DNA of 47,900 bases from Betaproteobacteria bacterium. GTDB taxonomy: Bacteria; Pseudomonadota; Gammaproteobacteria; Burkholderiales; Usitatibacteraceae. The position numbers and the translations under genes were made by a program. Of the stretch, positions 1 through 8,626 are shown piece after piece. Positions within the stretch are counted from its first letter, which is position 1. Every line of letters starts with the position of its first letter. Below the pieces are notes generated by a model. That model was given only the letters and a program-made list of their open reading frames with translations. It did no database searches and was not told the origin of the DNA. Where the stretch lies: contig JAEUMY010000019.1 of assembly GCA_016791265.1 (NCBI GenBank), forward strand, positions 1 through 47,900, read 5' to 3'.

Positions 1-1
1 G

Positions 2-3000
2 AACGGCGCGGGCAATCCGGCGCAATCGGGTCTGGGCTGGACGGAAACGCTGCCTGCGAATATTCGCTTCACCGCGGCAAGCCTGCCGGTCGCGTACAGC
101 GCGGGCTGTAGTGGACCGGCCACGGTGACGGCCACGGGCGGGCCGCCGCTGAACCAGATCGTACTCGCCGGAGTGGACATGATCGCAGGCACGGCGAGCT
201 GCACAGTGACCGTCGGCGTCAATGGCACGAGTGGTGTCACCAATGTCGCCAACCAGTTCAATGCGAGCTGTGTCGGCGACCCGGCGGCCTTCACCAACAC
301 ATCCGCCAACATCACCGGTGAGACCCGGGTGACCGACGGCGCCACCGCGCAGTGTCTGATCGTGAATTCGCGTCCGACGCTCACCAAGAGTTTCGGGGCC
401 AATCCGCAGACCATCGGTGTGGGCCAGACAGCGACGCTCACTTTCACCATCGACAACACGGCGACCGCCAGCGTGGCACGCAGCGGACTCGGCTTTACCG
501 ACACGCTGCCAGGCGCAGGTGGTATCACCGCGACAGCCAGCACGCCGCAGTGCGGTGGCGGCACCGTGAGTGTGACGGGGGGCAATGTCATCACCGTCGC
601 CGGCGCCAGCGTGGCTGCGGGGGCGAGCTGCACCATCACGGCCACGGTGACAGGGGTCAGCGAGGGCAGCTACATCAACGGTCCGACCAACAGCAGCATC
701 ACCGGTGTCAGTGCCAATCTCAACAATGGAGTCACCGACCAGACGCTGCACGTGCGTCAGGCGACGCTCACCAAGGCCTTCACGTCCGCGACGCTCACTG
801 TCGGCGGAACCACCACGCTGGTCTTCACGCTGACCAACGGCACGGGCAATCCCGCCCAGACAGGCCTCGCGTTCACCGACACGCTGCCGGCGGGCCTGGT
901 CGTGGCCGGGGTGCCGAATGTGCAATCTAACTGCCCGGCAGGCGGCGCTTTGTCCGGGTCGCCAGCCTTCGTCACGGCCACAGCAGGCAGCAGCAGCATC
1001 GTGGTGTCTGGCGCCGCCATGGGTGCCGGCGTGGGCTCATGCGAAATCCGGGTCGACATCGCGGCTGCGGCGACGCCCACCACCGGTGCCTGTCCGCAGA
1101 CCAACAACACCAACGGCGCGGCCAACATCAGCGCCTTGACCCGAGTGACCAATGGCGTGACCAACCAGTGTGTCGCGGTCAACGCTGCCACGCCCAGTCT
1201 CAACAAGACATTCAGCGGTGGACTGACGGTGGGCGGAAGTGTGAATTTGACCTTCACGATCAGCATGCCGTCTGGCAATCCGACGCAGACGTTCAGCTTC
1301 ACTGACACGTTGCCGTCGGGCCTGGTGGTCGCGGCGCTGCCCGCCACCAACCTATGCACGGGCACGCTCTCGCTGACCACCGGATCCAACGTGATCACGG
1401 TCAGCAATCTTCAATTGGTGAGCCCGGCCACCAGCTGCACGATCACTGTTCCGATCACAACCTCGGCCACGCCTACCGCGGGCACCTGCCCGCAGGCGAA
1501 CAACACCAACGGCAATGCCAACCTGAGCGGTCTCGTCAATCTCACCGCCGCGATCACCGACTCCGCGGCAGGCGGAGGAAGCGGTAGCGGCGGCGCTTGC
1601 GTGAGCGTGACTGCCGCGACGCCAGTGCTCACCAAGGCCTTCAGCCCGACCACGGTGGCGGTCGGTGTGGATAGCACCTTGACCTTCACGGTCACCATGC
1701 CGGCTGGCAACCCGACTCAGACGTTCAGCTTCACCGATACGCTGCCTGCTGGTCTCGTGGTGGGTGCGGGCGCTGTGGGTGGCACTTGCAGTGGCGGCTC
1801 GGTAACTGCAACGGCAGGCACGGGCACGATCACCGTTAGCAGCCGACAGCTCGTCAGCCCGGCTACCAGTTGCACGATCACTGTTCCCGTGCGGGCGGCC
1901 ACCACCCCCACGTTGGGCACCTGTCCGCAGGCCAACAACACCAACGGTCCGGGTAACCTGAGCGGAATCAGCGGGCTCACCAATTCGGTTACGGATCAGT
2001 GTCTGGCAATTACCGCCAATGCACCGACCGTGACCAAGTCGTTCGCGCCCAATCCGATTGCGTCCGGCGGCGTCAGCACGCTGACCATCACGCTGGCCAA
2101 TAGCAATAGCGCGCCGATCACGGTGACGAGTGTCACGGATACATTCCCGCCGGGTCTGGTGCGCGCGGCGACCCCGGCGCTCTCGACCACCTGCGCGGGC
2201 GGCGCCACCGGCTCCACGGCGGGCAGCGTGACGCTGACCGGCGGCGCCATTCCAGCAAACGGCAGCTGCACGCTGCAGATCAATGTGACGGCCGCCACGC
2301 AAGGCAGCTATGTCAACACCATCCCGATCGGAGCGCTGACCACCAATTTCGGGTCCAATACCGCGGCGGCCAGCGACACGTTGGTGGTGACTGCAGTGGC
2401 GAATCTCTCCGCAGTGAAGAGCGGGCCGGCCACCGTCAACCACTCGAGCCCGATTGCCTACACGGTCGTGGTGAGCAATGCCGGACCCGACAGCGCCAAC
2501 GGAGCCCTGTTCAGCGACAACGTGCCGGCTGCCATCACTGCGGTGGGTGCCAGCTGCGGCACGGCCACGGGCGGCGCCGTGTGCGGAACGGTCAACGTGT
2601 CAGGCAATAACGTGACCAGCACCATCACCACCCTGCCTGCGGGCGGATCGGTCACCTTCACCATCAACGGCACGGCGCCGGCGTCAGGCGTTCTGGCCAA
2701 CACGGCCACGGTGCTGACTCCGGTGGGTACCGGTGATCCGGATGATCCGGGACGCACCGGCGCCGGCAATAACAGCTCCACAGTCAACACGACGGTGCTG
2801 GCGCCCAATCTCGCCATCAGCAAGTCTCACACCGGCAACTTCACGGTGGGCGTCAATGGTGTCTTCACCATCACCGTGTCCAACACGGGCAACACACCCA
2901 CCTCCGGCACCATCACCGTGGTGGACACGTTGCCGGCCGGGCTGACCTATGTGAGCGCTACCGGCACGGGCTGGAGCTGCGTCCCAGCGGGGCCGGTTGT

Positions 3001-3910
3001 GACCTGCACGTCCGCGACGGCCATCAGTGGTGGCGGCAGCGGCAATCCGATCACGCTGACGGTCGCAGTGGGCGCTGGCGCGGTGCCGCAGGTGATCAAT
3101 TCCGTGAACGTGTCCGGTGGAAACGAGCCGGCCGCGCTGAATGGCAACAACAGCGCTGCGGACACCGCGCTGGTGAGCAATGCGGCGGTGAACCAGTTCC
3201 TGACCGATGGTGCGCAGTCCGCGCTGCCGGGCGCGACCGTGTTCTACCCGCACACGTTCATCGCGGGTCTCACCGGCAACGTGACCTTCTCCACCACCAA
3301 CGTCACCTCGCCCAACAATCCGGCCTGGACCAACGTCATCTATCGCGACACCGACTGCAACGGCACGCTGAACGGGAGTGAAGGCGCCGCCGTGCTGACC
3401 GGCGCGATCGCGGTCAATCCGGGGGATCAGGTCTGCATCATCGTGCGTGATTCGGTGCCTGGCAGCGCGCCGTTCAATGCCCAGAATCAGATCACGGTGA
3501 CGGCGACCTTCAACGGAATCACGACCTACACGCGCACCGATATCACCACCGTGGGCGCGGCGACCTCAGCAGGACTCACCTTGGCCAAGACGGTGCGCAA
3601 CGTGACGCAGGGCGGGGCGGTGGGCACCAGCAATCAGGCACGCCCGGGCGACACACTGGAGTACATCATCACGTACACCAACAACTCGTCGGGCGCGATC
3701 ACGCTCATCGTCATCAACGACTCCACGCCCAGCTTCACCCGCCACGTGAGCGCGAGCTGCGGCGCGCTGCCGGCCAACCTCTTGCCGCCTTGCAACATCA
3801 CGCAGCCGGCGGTGAATGGCACTGGCGCCTATCAGTGGTCGATCCCCAACGGCAGCCTCGCACCGGGCCAGTCAGGCACCGTGACCTTCACGGTGACGGT
3901 GCAGCCCTGA
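2..3910 (+). CDS. DUF11-repeat cell-surface/secreted protein, 5' end outside the window
   Basis: The reading frame is open from base 2, so the gene begins before the window; the GTG at 125 is internal. About 1,300 residues are visible, almost entirely Ser/Thr/Gly/Asn-rich beta-sandwich repeats. At least five early repeats share the pattern LTKxF ... LTFT ... FTDTLPAGLVV ... SCTI; later ones are classic DUF11 units such as YTVVVSNAGPDSANGA. Lysine is rare and Cys recurs in pairs within repeats, suggesting disulphides outside the cytoplasm. The visible C-terminus ends inside a repeat (TVTFTVTVQP) with no sortase signal, PEP-CTERM or autotransporter barrel. DUF11 proteins are usually large surface or secreted proteins of unknown ligand; a role in adhesion or matrix is inference. 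Adjacent repeats are also similar at DNA level. A hairpin made of two palindromes follows the stop. Confidence 0.85.
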   Translation, partial: NGAGNPAQSGLGWTETLPANIRFTAASLPVAYSAGCSGPATVTATGGPPLNQIVLAGVDMIAGTASCTVTVGVNGTSGVTNVANQFNASCVGDPAAFTNTSANITGETRVTDGATAQCLIVNSRPTLTKSFGANPQTIGVGQTATLTFTIDNTATASVARSGLGFTDTLPGAGGITATASTPQCGGGTVSVTGGNVITVAGASVAAGASCTITATVTGVSEGSYINGPTNSSITGVSANLNNGVTDQTLHVRQATLTKAFTSATLTVGGTTTLVFTLTNGTGNPAQTGLAFTDTLPAGLVVAGVPNVQSNCPAGGALSGSPAFVTATAGSSSIVVSGAAMGAGVGSCEIRVDIAAAATPTTGACPQTNNTNGAANISALTRVTNGVTNQCVAVNAATPSLNKTFSGGLTVGGSVNLTFTISMPSGNPTQTFSFTDTLPSGLVVAALPATNLCTGTLSLTTGSNVITVSNLQLVSPATSCTITVPITTSATPTAGTCPQANNTNGNANLSGLVNLTAAITDSAAGGGSGSGGACVSVTAATPVLTKAFSPTTVAVGVDSTLTFTVTMPAGNPTQTFSFTDTLPAGLVVGAGAVGGTCSGGSVTATAGTGTITVSSRQLVSPATSCTITVPVRAATTPTLGTCPQANNTNGPGNLSGISGLTNSVTDQCLAITANAPTVTKSFAPNPIASGGVSTLTITLANSNSAPITVTSVTDTFPPGLVRAATPALSTTCAGGATGSTAGSVTLTGGAIPANGSCTLQINVTAATQGSYVNTIPIGALTTNFGSNTAAASDTLVVTAVANLSAVKSGPATVNHSSPIAYTVVVSNAGPDSANGALFSDNVPAAITAVGASCGTATGGAVCGTVNVSGNNVTSTITTLPAGGSVTFTINGTAPASGVLANTATVLTPVGTGDPDDPGRTGAGNNSSTVNTTVLAPNLAISKSHTGNFTVGVNGVFTITVSNTGNTPTSGTITVVDTLPAGLTYVSATGTGWSCVPAGPVVTCTSATAISGGGSGNPITLTVAVGAGAVPQVINSVNVSGGNEPAALNGNNSAADTALVSNAAVNQFLTDGAQSALPGATVFYPHTFIAGLTGNVTFSTTNVTSPNNPAWTNVIYRDTDCNGTLNGSEGAAVLTGAIAVNPGDQVCIIVRDSVPGSAPFNAQNQITVTATFNGITTYTRTDITTVGAATSAGLTLAKTVRNVTQGGAVGTSNQARPGDTLEYIITYTNNSSGAITLIVINDSTPSFTRHVSASCGALPANLLPPCNITQPAVNGTGAYQWSIPNGSLAPGQSGTVTFTVTVQP
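56..67. repeat. Iterated palindrome copy 1 (GCGAATATTCGC)
   Basis: Exact copy inside the DUF11 gene, read as Ala-Asn-Ile-Arg. It falls exactly where sister repeats of the same protein read AGLV after TLP, with no change in repeat length. Confidence 0.95.
1180..2010 (+). repeat. Two tandem DUF11-type units similar at DNA level, period about 432-435 bases
   Basis: GTTCAGCTTC at 1291 recurs at 1723 (432 apart), and GATCACTGTTCC at 1441 recurs at 1876 (435 apart), with most of the intervening sequence recognisably alike. Both units contain the protein strings NPTQTFSFTDTLP and LVSPATSCTITVP. The match at synonymous sites suggests a fairly recent internal duplication. Confidence 0.75.
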
Positions 3911-3932
3911 TCGGGGCGCGACCGGGCTTCAT

Positions 3933-3961
3933 GCGAATATTCGCCTTGCGCGAATATTCGC
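3933..3961. terminator. Hairpin from two palindrome copies (2 and 3) after the DUF11 gene
   Basis: Exact copies at 3933-3944 and 3950-3961 are separated by five bases (CTTGC). Because each copy is its own reverse complement, the pair can fold as a perfect 12-bp stem with a 5-base loop. It starts 22 bases after the DUF11 stop and ends 21 bases before the next start codon. There is no T-run after it, so intrinsic termination is only inferred; mRNA 3'-end protection is the alternative. Confidence 0.5.
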
Positions 3962-3982
3962 AAGGCCCGGTACACCGCCCGC

Positions 3983-4630
3983 ATGAAATCTTTCTACGAT
4001 GCTGACTGCCGCCGCTGCCCCCGGCTGGCCGGTTTTCTGGACGACGTCAAACGCCGCAATCCCACGTTCTTCTGCAAACCCGTGCCACCGTTTGGTGTCG
4101 AGGCGCCACAATTGCTTGTCGCGGGCCTGGCGCCAGGGTTGAACGGGGCCAACCGCACAGGTCGTCCGTTCACGGGAGATTACGCTGGGGCGCTGCTTTA
4201 CTCGACCCTGCACAAGTTCGGATTCGCCTCATCGCCCGAACCCCTGACAGCGGCCAACGAGCCGAATCCGGCGCTGCGGCTGATCGATTGCCGCATCAGC
4301 AACGCGGTCAAGTGCCTGCCCCCAGAGAACAAGCCAACACCGGAGGAGATCCACACGTGCAACCGTTTCCTGGCGGCAGAGTTGGCGGGTACGCCGTCAG
4401 TGCGCGTCATTCTGGCCCTGGGTCAGATCGCGCATCAGGCGGTGTTGCGCGGTGTCGGGCTGAAGCAGAGCGCGCTTGCTTTCGGTCACGGCGCGCGACA
4501 TGTCCTGCCGGACGGCCGTGTGCTCATCGATAGCTACCACTGCAGTCGCTACAATACCCAGACCCGGCGCCTCACCGAAGCGGGCTTCCATCAGGTCTTC
4601 GACCAGATCAAGGCGGAGCTCGCAAGGTAG
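3983..4630 (+). CDS. Uracil-DNA glycosylase, family 5 (UDGb)-like
   Basis: 215 residues, ATG start. Base-excision repair enzyme that removes uracil and related deaminated bases from DNA. The motif GLAPGLNGANRTGRPFTGDY near residues 48-67 matches the GxAPG region of Fe-S uracil-DNA glycosylases, with the GAN/TGR form I associate with family 5 rather than family 4. The second catalytic loop is HCSRYNTQT near residue 180. Cysteines at the N-terminus (DCRRC), then FFCKP, DCRIS and VKCLP, can supply a 4Fe-4S cluster. The gene lies 39 bases before uvrC, so two DNA-repair functions may be co-expressed. Family-level assignment is strong; the precise family (5 versus 4) is less sure. Confidence 0.85.
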   Translation: MKSFYDADCRRCPRLAGFLDDVKRRNPTFFCKPVPPFGVEAPQLLVAGLAPGLNGANRTGRPFTGDYAGALLYSTLHKFGFASSPEPLTAANEPNPALRLIDCRISNAVKCLPPENKPTPEEIHTCNRFLAAELAGTPSVRVILALGQIAHQAVLRGVGLKQSALAFGHGARHVLPDGRVLIDSYHCSRYNTQTRRLTEAGFHQVFDQIKAELAR

Positions 4631-4636
4631 CGCAAC

Positions 4637-4648
4637 GCGAATATTCGC
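4637..4648. repeat. Iterated palindrome copy 4
   Basis: Exact copy in the 39-base gap between the glycosylase stop (4630) and the uvrC GTG (4670). Confidence 0.95.
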
Positions 4649-4669
4649 AGTACCGCGAATCTCCGGCCC

Positions 4670-6526
4670 GTGACGTCAGAATCCAAGCCCTTCGATCCCA
4701 AGCCCATCCTCGCCCAGCTGCCCAATCTGCCGGGCGTGTACCGCATGAAGAGTGCGGCGGGCGAGGTGATCTACGTTGGCAAGGCGCGCGATCTGAAAAA
4801 GCGCGTGTCGTCCTACTTTCAGAAGACCCATGCCAGCCCGCGCACCGATCTCATGGTGTCGCATGTCGCGGACATCGAAACCACGGTGACCCGCTCGGAG
4901 TCCGAGGCGCTGTTGCTGGAAATCAATCTCATCAAGAGTCACGCGCCGCGCTACAACGTCCTGTTTCGCGACGACAAAAGCTATCCCTACATCATGATCA
5001 CGGGGCAGCAGTTCCCGCAGATCCGCTTTTATCGCGGCAACCACGTGAAGCCGCATCGCTACTTCGGCCCGTTCCCCAGCGCGTGGGCGGTGCGCGATAC
5101 CATCGGGCACTTGCAGAAGGTGTTCAAGCTGCGCACGTGTGATGACACGGTCTACGCGCATCGCTCGCGGCCCTGTTTGCTGCATCAGATCGGGCGTTGT
5201 TCGGCCCCGTGCGTGGGCCTGATCGGGGAGAGCGAATATTCGCGTGACGTGAAGAACGCCGAGTTGTTTCTGGCCGGCAAGGAGAACGAGGTCATCGACG
5301 ATCTCTCCGCCAAGATGGAAGCGGCCGCGACCGACCTGCAATTTGAGCGTGCGGCGGCGTTGCGCGACCAGATTCGAGCGCTGCAAAAGGTGTTGACCAA
5401 GACCTTCGTGGAGTCCGGCAGCCAGCGTGATGCCGACGTGATCGCCATCAAGCAGGACAAGAGCCTCTGGTGCGTGAATCTGGTGATGATCCGCGGCGGG
5501 CGTCACCTCGGCGATCGCAGCCTGTTCCCGACCAATGCGCAGGGCGCGGACGAAGGCACGGTGCTCGCCGCCTTCATCGAGCAGCACTACGGTCAGCAAC
5601 GCGCGCCGTCGCGCATCGTGCTGGACTCGGCGCAGGATGTCTCGGAATGGGAAGCCGCCTTCAGCGAATCCGCTGGCTACGCCGTCAAGATCATCACCCG
5701 GCCGCAGGGCGAGACGCGCGGCTGGATGATGATGGCCGAGAAGAACGCGGCACTGGCGTTGCAGCAGCGGCTGGCGAGCCAAGCCTCGCAGGAGGAGCGT
5801 CTGGCCGCGCTGCAGGAAGCGCTGGGCTTGAGTGGCGTTGCACGCATCGAGTGCTTCGACATCAGCCACACGATGGGTGAGGCCACCGTCGCGTCCTGTG
5901 TGGTCTATGACCAAGGCAAGATGCAGTCCGGCGAGTACCGCCGTTTCAACATCGCCGGCATCCAGCCGGGAGATGACTACGCCGCCATGAAGGATGCGTT
6001 GACGCGCCGCTACCGCAAGCTGGCGGAGCAAGGTGAGGCCGGTGACGATGCGGCGCCGTTGGAGGACAAAGCGGACGCCAAGCGGCCCGATCTCGTGCTC
6101 ATCGACGGTGGCAAGGGTCAACTGGGTGTCGCTCAGCAAGTGATGGATGAGCTCGGCCTCTCCGACATCCAGCTCATCGGTGTCGCGAAGGGTGAGGAGC
6201 GCAAGCCCGGATTGGAGACGCTCGTGTTTCCGCGCGAGAACCGTGAAATCAACCTGCGTCCGGACCATCCCGGGCTGCACCTGATCCAGGAAGTGCGCGA
6301 CGAGGCGCACCGTTTCGCCATCACCGGCCACCGGGCGCGCCGCGCCAAGGCGCGCAACACGTCGCGACTGGAGGATGTGCAATCCATCGGCCCGAAGCGG
6401 CGGCAAAGCCTGCTCAAGCACTTCGGTGGGCTCCAGGGCGTGCTGGCGGCCAGTGTGGAAGACCTCGCCAACGTGGAGGGCATCAGCCGCAAGCTGGCCG
6501 AGACCCTCTACAATGAGTTGCACTGA
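4670..6526 (+). CDS. uvrC: UvrABC excinuclease subunit C
   Basis: 618 residues from a GTG start, the usual family length. UvrC makes both incisions in nucleotide excision repair after loading by UvrB. The GIY-YIG nuclease domain is at about residues 18-95 (LPGVYRM, then VIYVGKARDLKKRV). A UVR motif that contacts UvrB is near 203-240 (LQFERAAALRDQI). The RNase H-like 5' nuclease domain follows (IECFDISHTMGEATVAS, later DLVLIDGGKGQ), and the C-terminus has helix-hairpin-helix motifs (IGPKRRQSLLKHFGG, VEGISRKLAETLY). uvrB is in the same window 10 kb downstream. A palindrome copy inside the gene encodes Glu-Tyr-Ser at about residue 189. Confidence 0.98.
   Translation: MTSESKPFDPKPILAQLPNLPGVYRMKSAAGEVIYVGKARDLKKRVSSYFQKTHASPRTDLMVSHVADIETTVTRSESEALLLEINLIKSHAPRYNVLFRDDKSYPYIMITGQQFPQIRFYRGNHVKPHRYFGPFPSAWAVRDTIGHLQKVFKLRTCDDTVYAHRSRPCLLHQIGRCSAPCVGLIGESEYSRDVKNAELFLAGKENEVIDDLSAKMEAAATDLQFERAAALRDQIRALQKVLTKTFVESGSQRDADVIAIKQDKSLWCVNLVMIRGGRHLGDRSLFPTNAQGADEGTVLAAFIEQHYGQQRAPSRIVLDSAQDVSEWEAAFSESAGYAVKIITRPQGETRGWMMMAEKNAALALQQRLASQASQEERLAALQEALGLSGVARIECFDISHTMGEATVASCVVYDQGKMQSGEYRRFNIAGIQPGDDYAAMKDALTRRYRKLAEQGEAGDDAAPLEDKADAKRPDLVLIDGGKGQLGVAQQVMDELGLSDIQLIGVAKGEERKPGLETLVFPRENREINLRPDHPGLHLIQEVRDEAHRFAITGHRARRAKARNTSRLEDVQSIGPKRRQSLLKHFGGLQGVLAASVEDLANVEGISRKLAETLYNELH
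5232..5243. repeat. Iterated palindrome copy 5
   Basis: Exact copy inside uvrC in the Glu-Tyr-Ser frame, in the linker before the UVR motif. Confidence 0.95.
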
Positions 6527-6538
6527 AGACTTCGCCGC

Positions 6539-7117
6539 ATGGTACTCAACGTCCCCAACATTCTCACGTCGCTGCGCATCGTCGCGATTCCGCTCTTCGT
6601 GGTGGTGTTCTATCTTCCGGAGAGCTGGGTCACCGCGCGCCAGGCCAGCATCATCGCCACGGTGATTTTCGTCGCGGCGGCGATCACCGACTGGTTCGAC
6701 GGCTGGCTTGCGCGCAAATGGAATCAGATGTCGGCTTTCGGCGCGTTTCTCGACCCGGTCGCGGACAAGCTCATGGTCGCAGCCGCACTCATCGTCCTGG
6801 TCGAACAGGGCCGTGCCGATGCGATCGTGGCGCTCATCATCATTGGCCGCGAAATCACCATTTCCGCGCTGCGCGAGTGGATGGCGCAGATTGGCGAGGC
6901 CAAGAGCGTCGCGGTCGCCTTCGTGGGCAAGATGAAGACCGTGGCCCAGCTAGTGGCCATTCCGTTCCTGCTCTACAACGATTTTCTTTTCGGGATCATC
7001 GACTGCCGCATCGCCGGGCGATTCTTCATCTGGGTCGCGGCCATTCTCACCTTGTGGTCGATGGTGTACTACCTTCGGGCCGCATGGCCGTTGTTGAGGG
7101 GTGGCAAAGCGGATTGA
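6539..7117 (+). CDS. pgsA: CDP-diacylglycerol-glycerol-3-phosphate 3-phosphatidyltransferase
   Basis: 192 residues. Integral inner-membrane enzyme making phosphatidylglycerophosphate, the committed step to phosphatidylglycerol. It carries the CDP-alcohol phosphatidyltransferase signature at about residues 44-70: DWFDGWLAR followed by GAFLDPVADK, containing the metal- and CMP-binding aspartates. Several hydrophobic helices surround it, starting with NVPNILTSLRIVAIPLF. It begins 12 bases after uvrC; the uvrC-pgsA pair is common in proteobacteria. Confidence 0.97.
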   Translation: MVLNVPNILTSLRIVAIPLFVVVFYLPESWVTARQASIIATVIFVAAAITDWFDGWLARKWNQMSAFGAFLDPVADKLMVAAALIVLVEQGRADAIVALIIIGREITISALREWMAQIGEAKSVAVAFVGKMKTVAQLVAIPFLLYNDFLFGIIDCRIAGRFFIWVAAILTLWSMVYYLRAAWPLLRGGKAD

Positions 7118-7206
7118 TGCGCGTCGCGCTGGCGGACGCCGCCGCGGGTCGCTACACTTCGAGTCAACATCAGGGAACGCCGCCGACAGAGCGGCAGGAG
7201 AAGACC

Positions 7207-8619
7207 ATGCAACGATTGCGAATGGCGTTCGGTGTTCGGCCAAAGCCGACCCGGGCGAAGGCGGCCAAGCCCCGCAGGCCGCGGCTGCTATTGGCGGGCA
7301 TTGGGCCGGCCGCGTTCGCGTTGGCGATGGCCTGCGCGTCACCCGGCGCCCACGCCGCCGACCCAACCGCCGAGATGAAGACGCTTCTGGAGCAAGGCAA
7401 AGCCGAGGCCGCCTGGCAACTGGGCCGGCGCAATGCGGATCAGCTGGGCATGCCCGCGTTCGATCTCTGGTTCGGCATCGCTGCCGTCAACGCCGGCAGG
7501 GCTTCGGAAGGCGTGCTCGCACTTGAGCGCGTGCTGTTCGCCGCGCCCGACAACGACACTGCGCGGCTGGAACTCGCGCGCGGCTACTTTCTGCTGGGCG
7601 AGGACGCGCGTTCACGCGAAGAATTCGAATTTCTCCTGACCAGGAAGCCCGCGCCGCAGGTTGAGCGCACCATTCGCGAATATCTTGACGCCCTGTCGGC
7701 TCGAGCGGGCCGCTTCCAGAGTGCGCTCTCGGGTTATCTCGAACTGGGCGGCGGTCACGACAGCAACGTGCCCTACGGCGTGGAAGACCCCAATATCGTG
7801 TTGCCGGTGTTCGGTGAAGTCACGCTGGCCGATAGCGCGGTCAAAGCCAGCGACCGGTTTTTCGTCGTGTCGGGCGGCATTCGTTTCAGTCGGCCGCTGT
7901 CGGCGCGCTGGCAATTGTTCACCGGCTTTTCGGCCGAACAGCGGATGAACCGCAGCATCGATACATTCGATCAGGACCTCGTCAGCGGCGTTGCCGGCCT
8001 GAATTGGCAAGTGTCTGCGCGCGACGTCGGCCGGCTCACCTATTCCCTCTCCAGCCAGACCATCGATCATGGCAAATATCGCGACAACGCCGCGGTGAGT
8101 ATCGAGTGGGGACGGCAGATCAGCGAAGCCGCCAGTGGAACGCTCGGCGTGCAGCGCGCGCAATTTCGCTATGGCGGATTCAACGGCGTGCGCGATGCGG
8201 ACTACGATGCCATCACCCTGGGCGTGCGCTGGCGTGGCACGGGCCGCTGGCGCCCCGAGCTGGACCTGGCGCTGTCCGGCGCGCGCGAGAAGGCGCGGCT
8301 TGCCGACCGCCAGGACCTGTCGCGCGATCTCGCTGGCGGCCGCGTCGGCATCAGTTGCGTGCCAGCGTCGAACTGGACGCTCTCGCTCGCCGGCAACTGG
8401 CTGAAGAGCGAATATTCGCAACCCGATCCGCTGCTGCTCACGACGCGTGACGACCGCTATCGCGCAGCCGAAGTGGCGCTGGCGTGGGCGCCGCTCCGCT
8501 GGACGCGCGATTTCAGCCTGCGCCTGGAGTGGAGCACGGCAACCAACACGAGCAATCTTCCCATCTACGAATACAAGCGCCGGGCCACCACGCTCAAGCT
8601 GCGCTATGACTTCAAGTGA
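7207..8619 (+). CDS. TPR plus beta-barrel outer-membrane protein, Slam/DUF560-like
   Basis: 470 residues. ATG 7207 is preceded by AGGAG at 7196-7200, six bases away, which is why I reject longer in-frame starts inside pgsA. An Arg/Lys-rich N-terminus and a hydrophobic stretch end in AHAAD, a plausible signal peptide. Residues 55-150 look like TPR helices (AEMKTLLEQGKAEAAW, ARLELARGYFLLGEDARS). From about residue 170 alternating beta-strands begin with ELGGGHDSNVPYG, a pattern I associate with surface lipoprotein assembly modifier (Slam, DUF560) barrels, and continue to LKLRYDFK at the end. Slam proteins move cargo across the outer membrane (type XI secretion). The following FecR gene, seven bases downstream, is the natural candidate partner. 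Function is inferred from architecture. Confidence 0.75.
   Translation: MQRLRMAFGVRPKPTRAKAAKPRRPRLLLAGIGPAAFALAMACASPGAHAADPTAEMKTLLEQGKAEAAWQLGRRNADQLGMPAFDLWFGIAAVNAGRASEGVLALERVLFAAPDNDTARLELARGYFLLGEDARSREEFEFLLTRKPAPQVERTIREYLDALSARAGRFQSALSGYLELGGGHDSNVPYGVEDPNIVLPVFGEVTLADSAVKASDRFFVVSGGIRFSRPLSARWQLFTGFSAEQRMNRSIDTFDQDLVSGVAGLNWQVSARDVGRLTYSLSSQTIDHGKYRDNAAVSIEWGRQISEAASGTLGVQRAQFRYGGFNGVRDADYDAITLGVRWRGTGRWRPELDLALSGAREKARLADRQDLSRDLAGGRVGISCVPASNWTLSLAGNWLKSEYSQPDPLLLTTRDDRYRAAEVALAWAPLRWTRDFSLRLEWSTATNTSNLPIYEYKRRATTLKLRYDFK
8408..8419. repeat. Iterated palindrome copy 6
   Basis: Exact copy inside the barrel-protein gene, Glu-Tyr-Ser frame (KSEYSQ), between two predicted beta-strands. 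Confidence 0.95.
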
Positions 8620-8626
8620 GGCGGCC

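Noticed and set aside
4676..6523. 615-codon open frame on the minus strand across uvrC
   Set aside because: It mirrors uvrC almost exactly, has Arg/His/Leu-rich composition typical of an antisense frame in high-GC DNA, and shows no recognisable motif.
7675..7686. GCGAATATCTTG in the barrel-protein gene as a palindrome copy
   Set aside because: Only the left two-thirds match and the sequence is not a palindrome.
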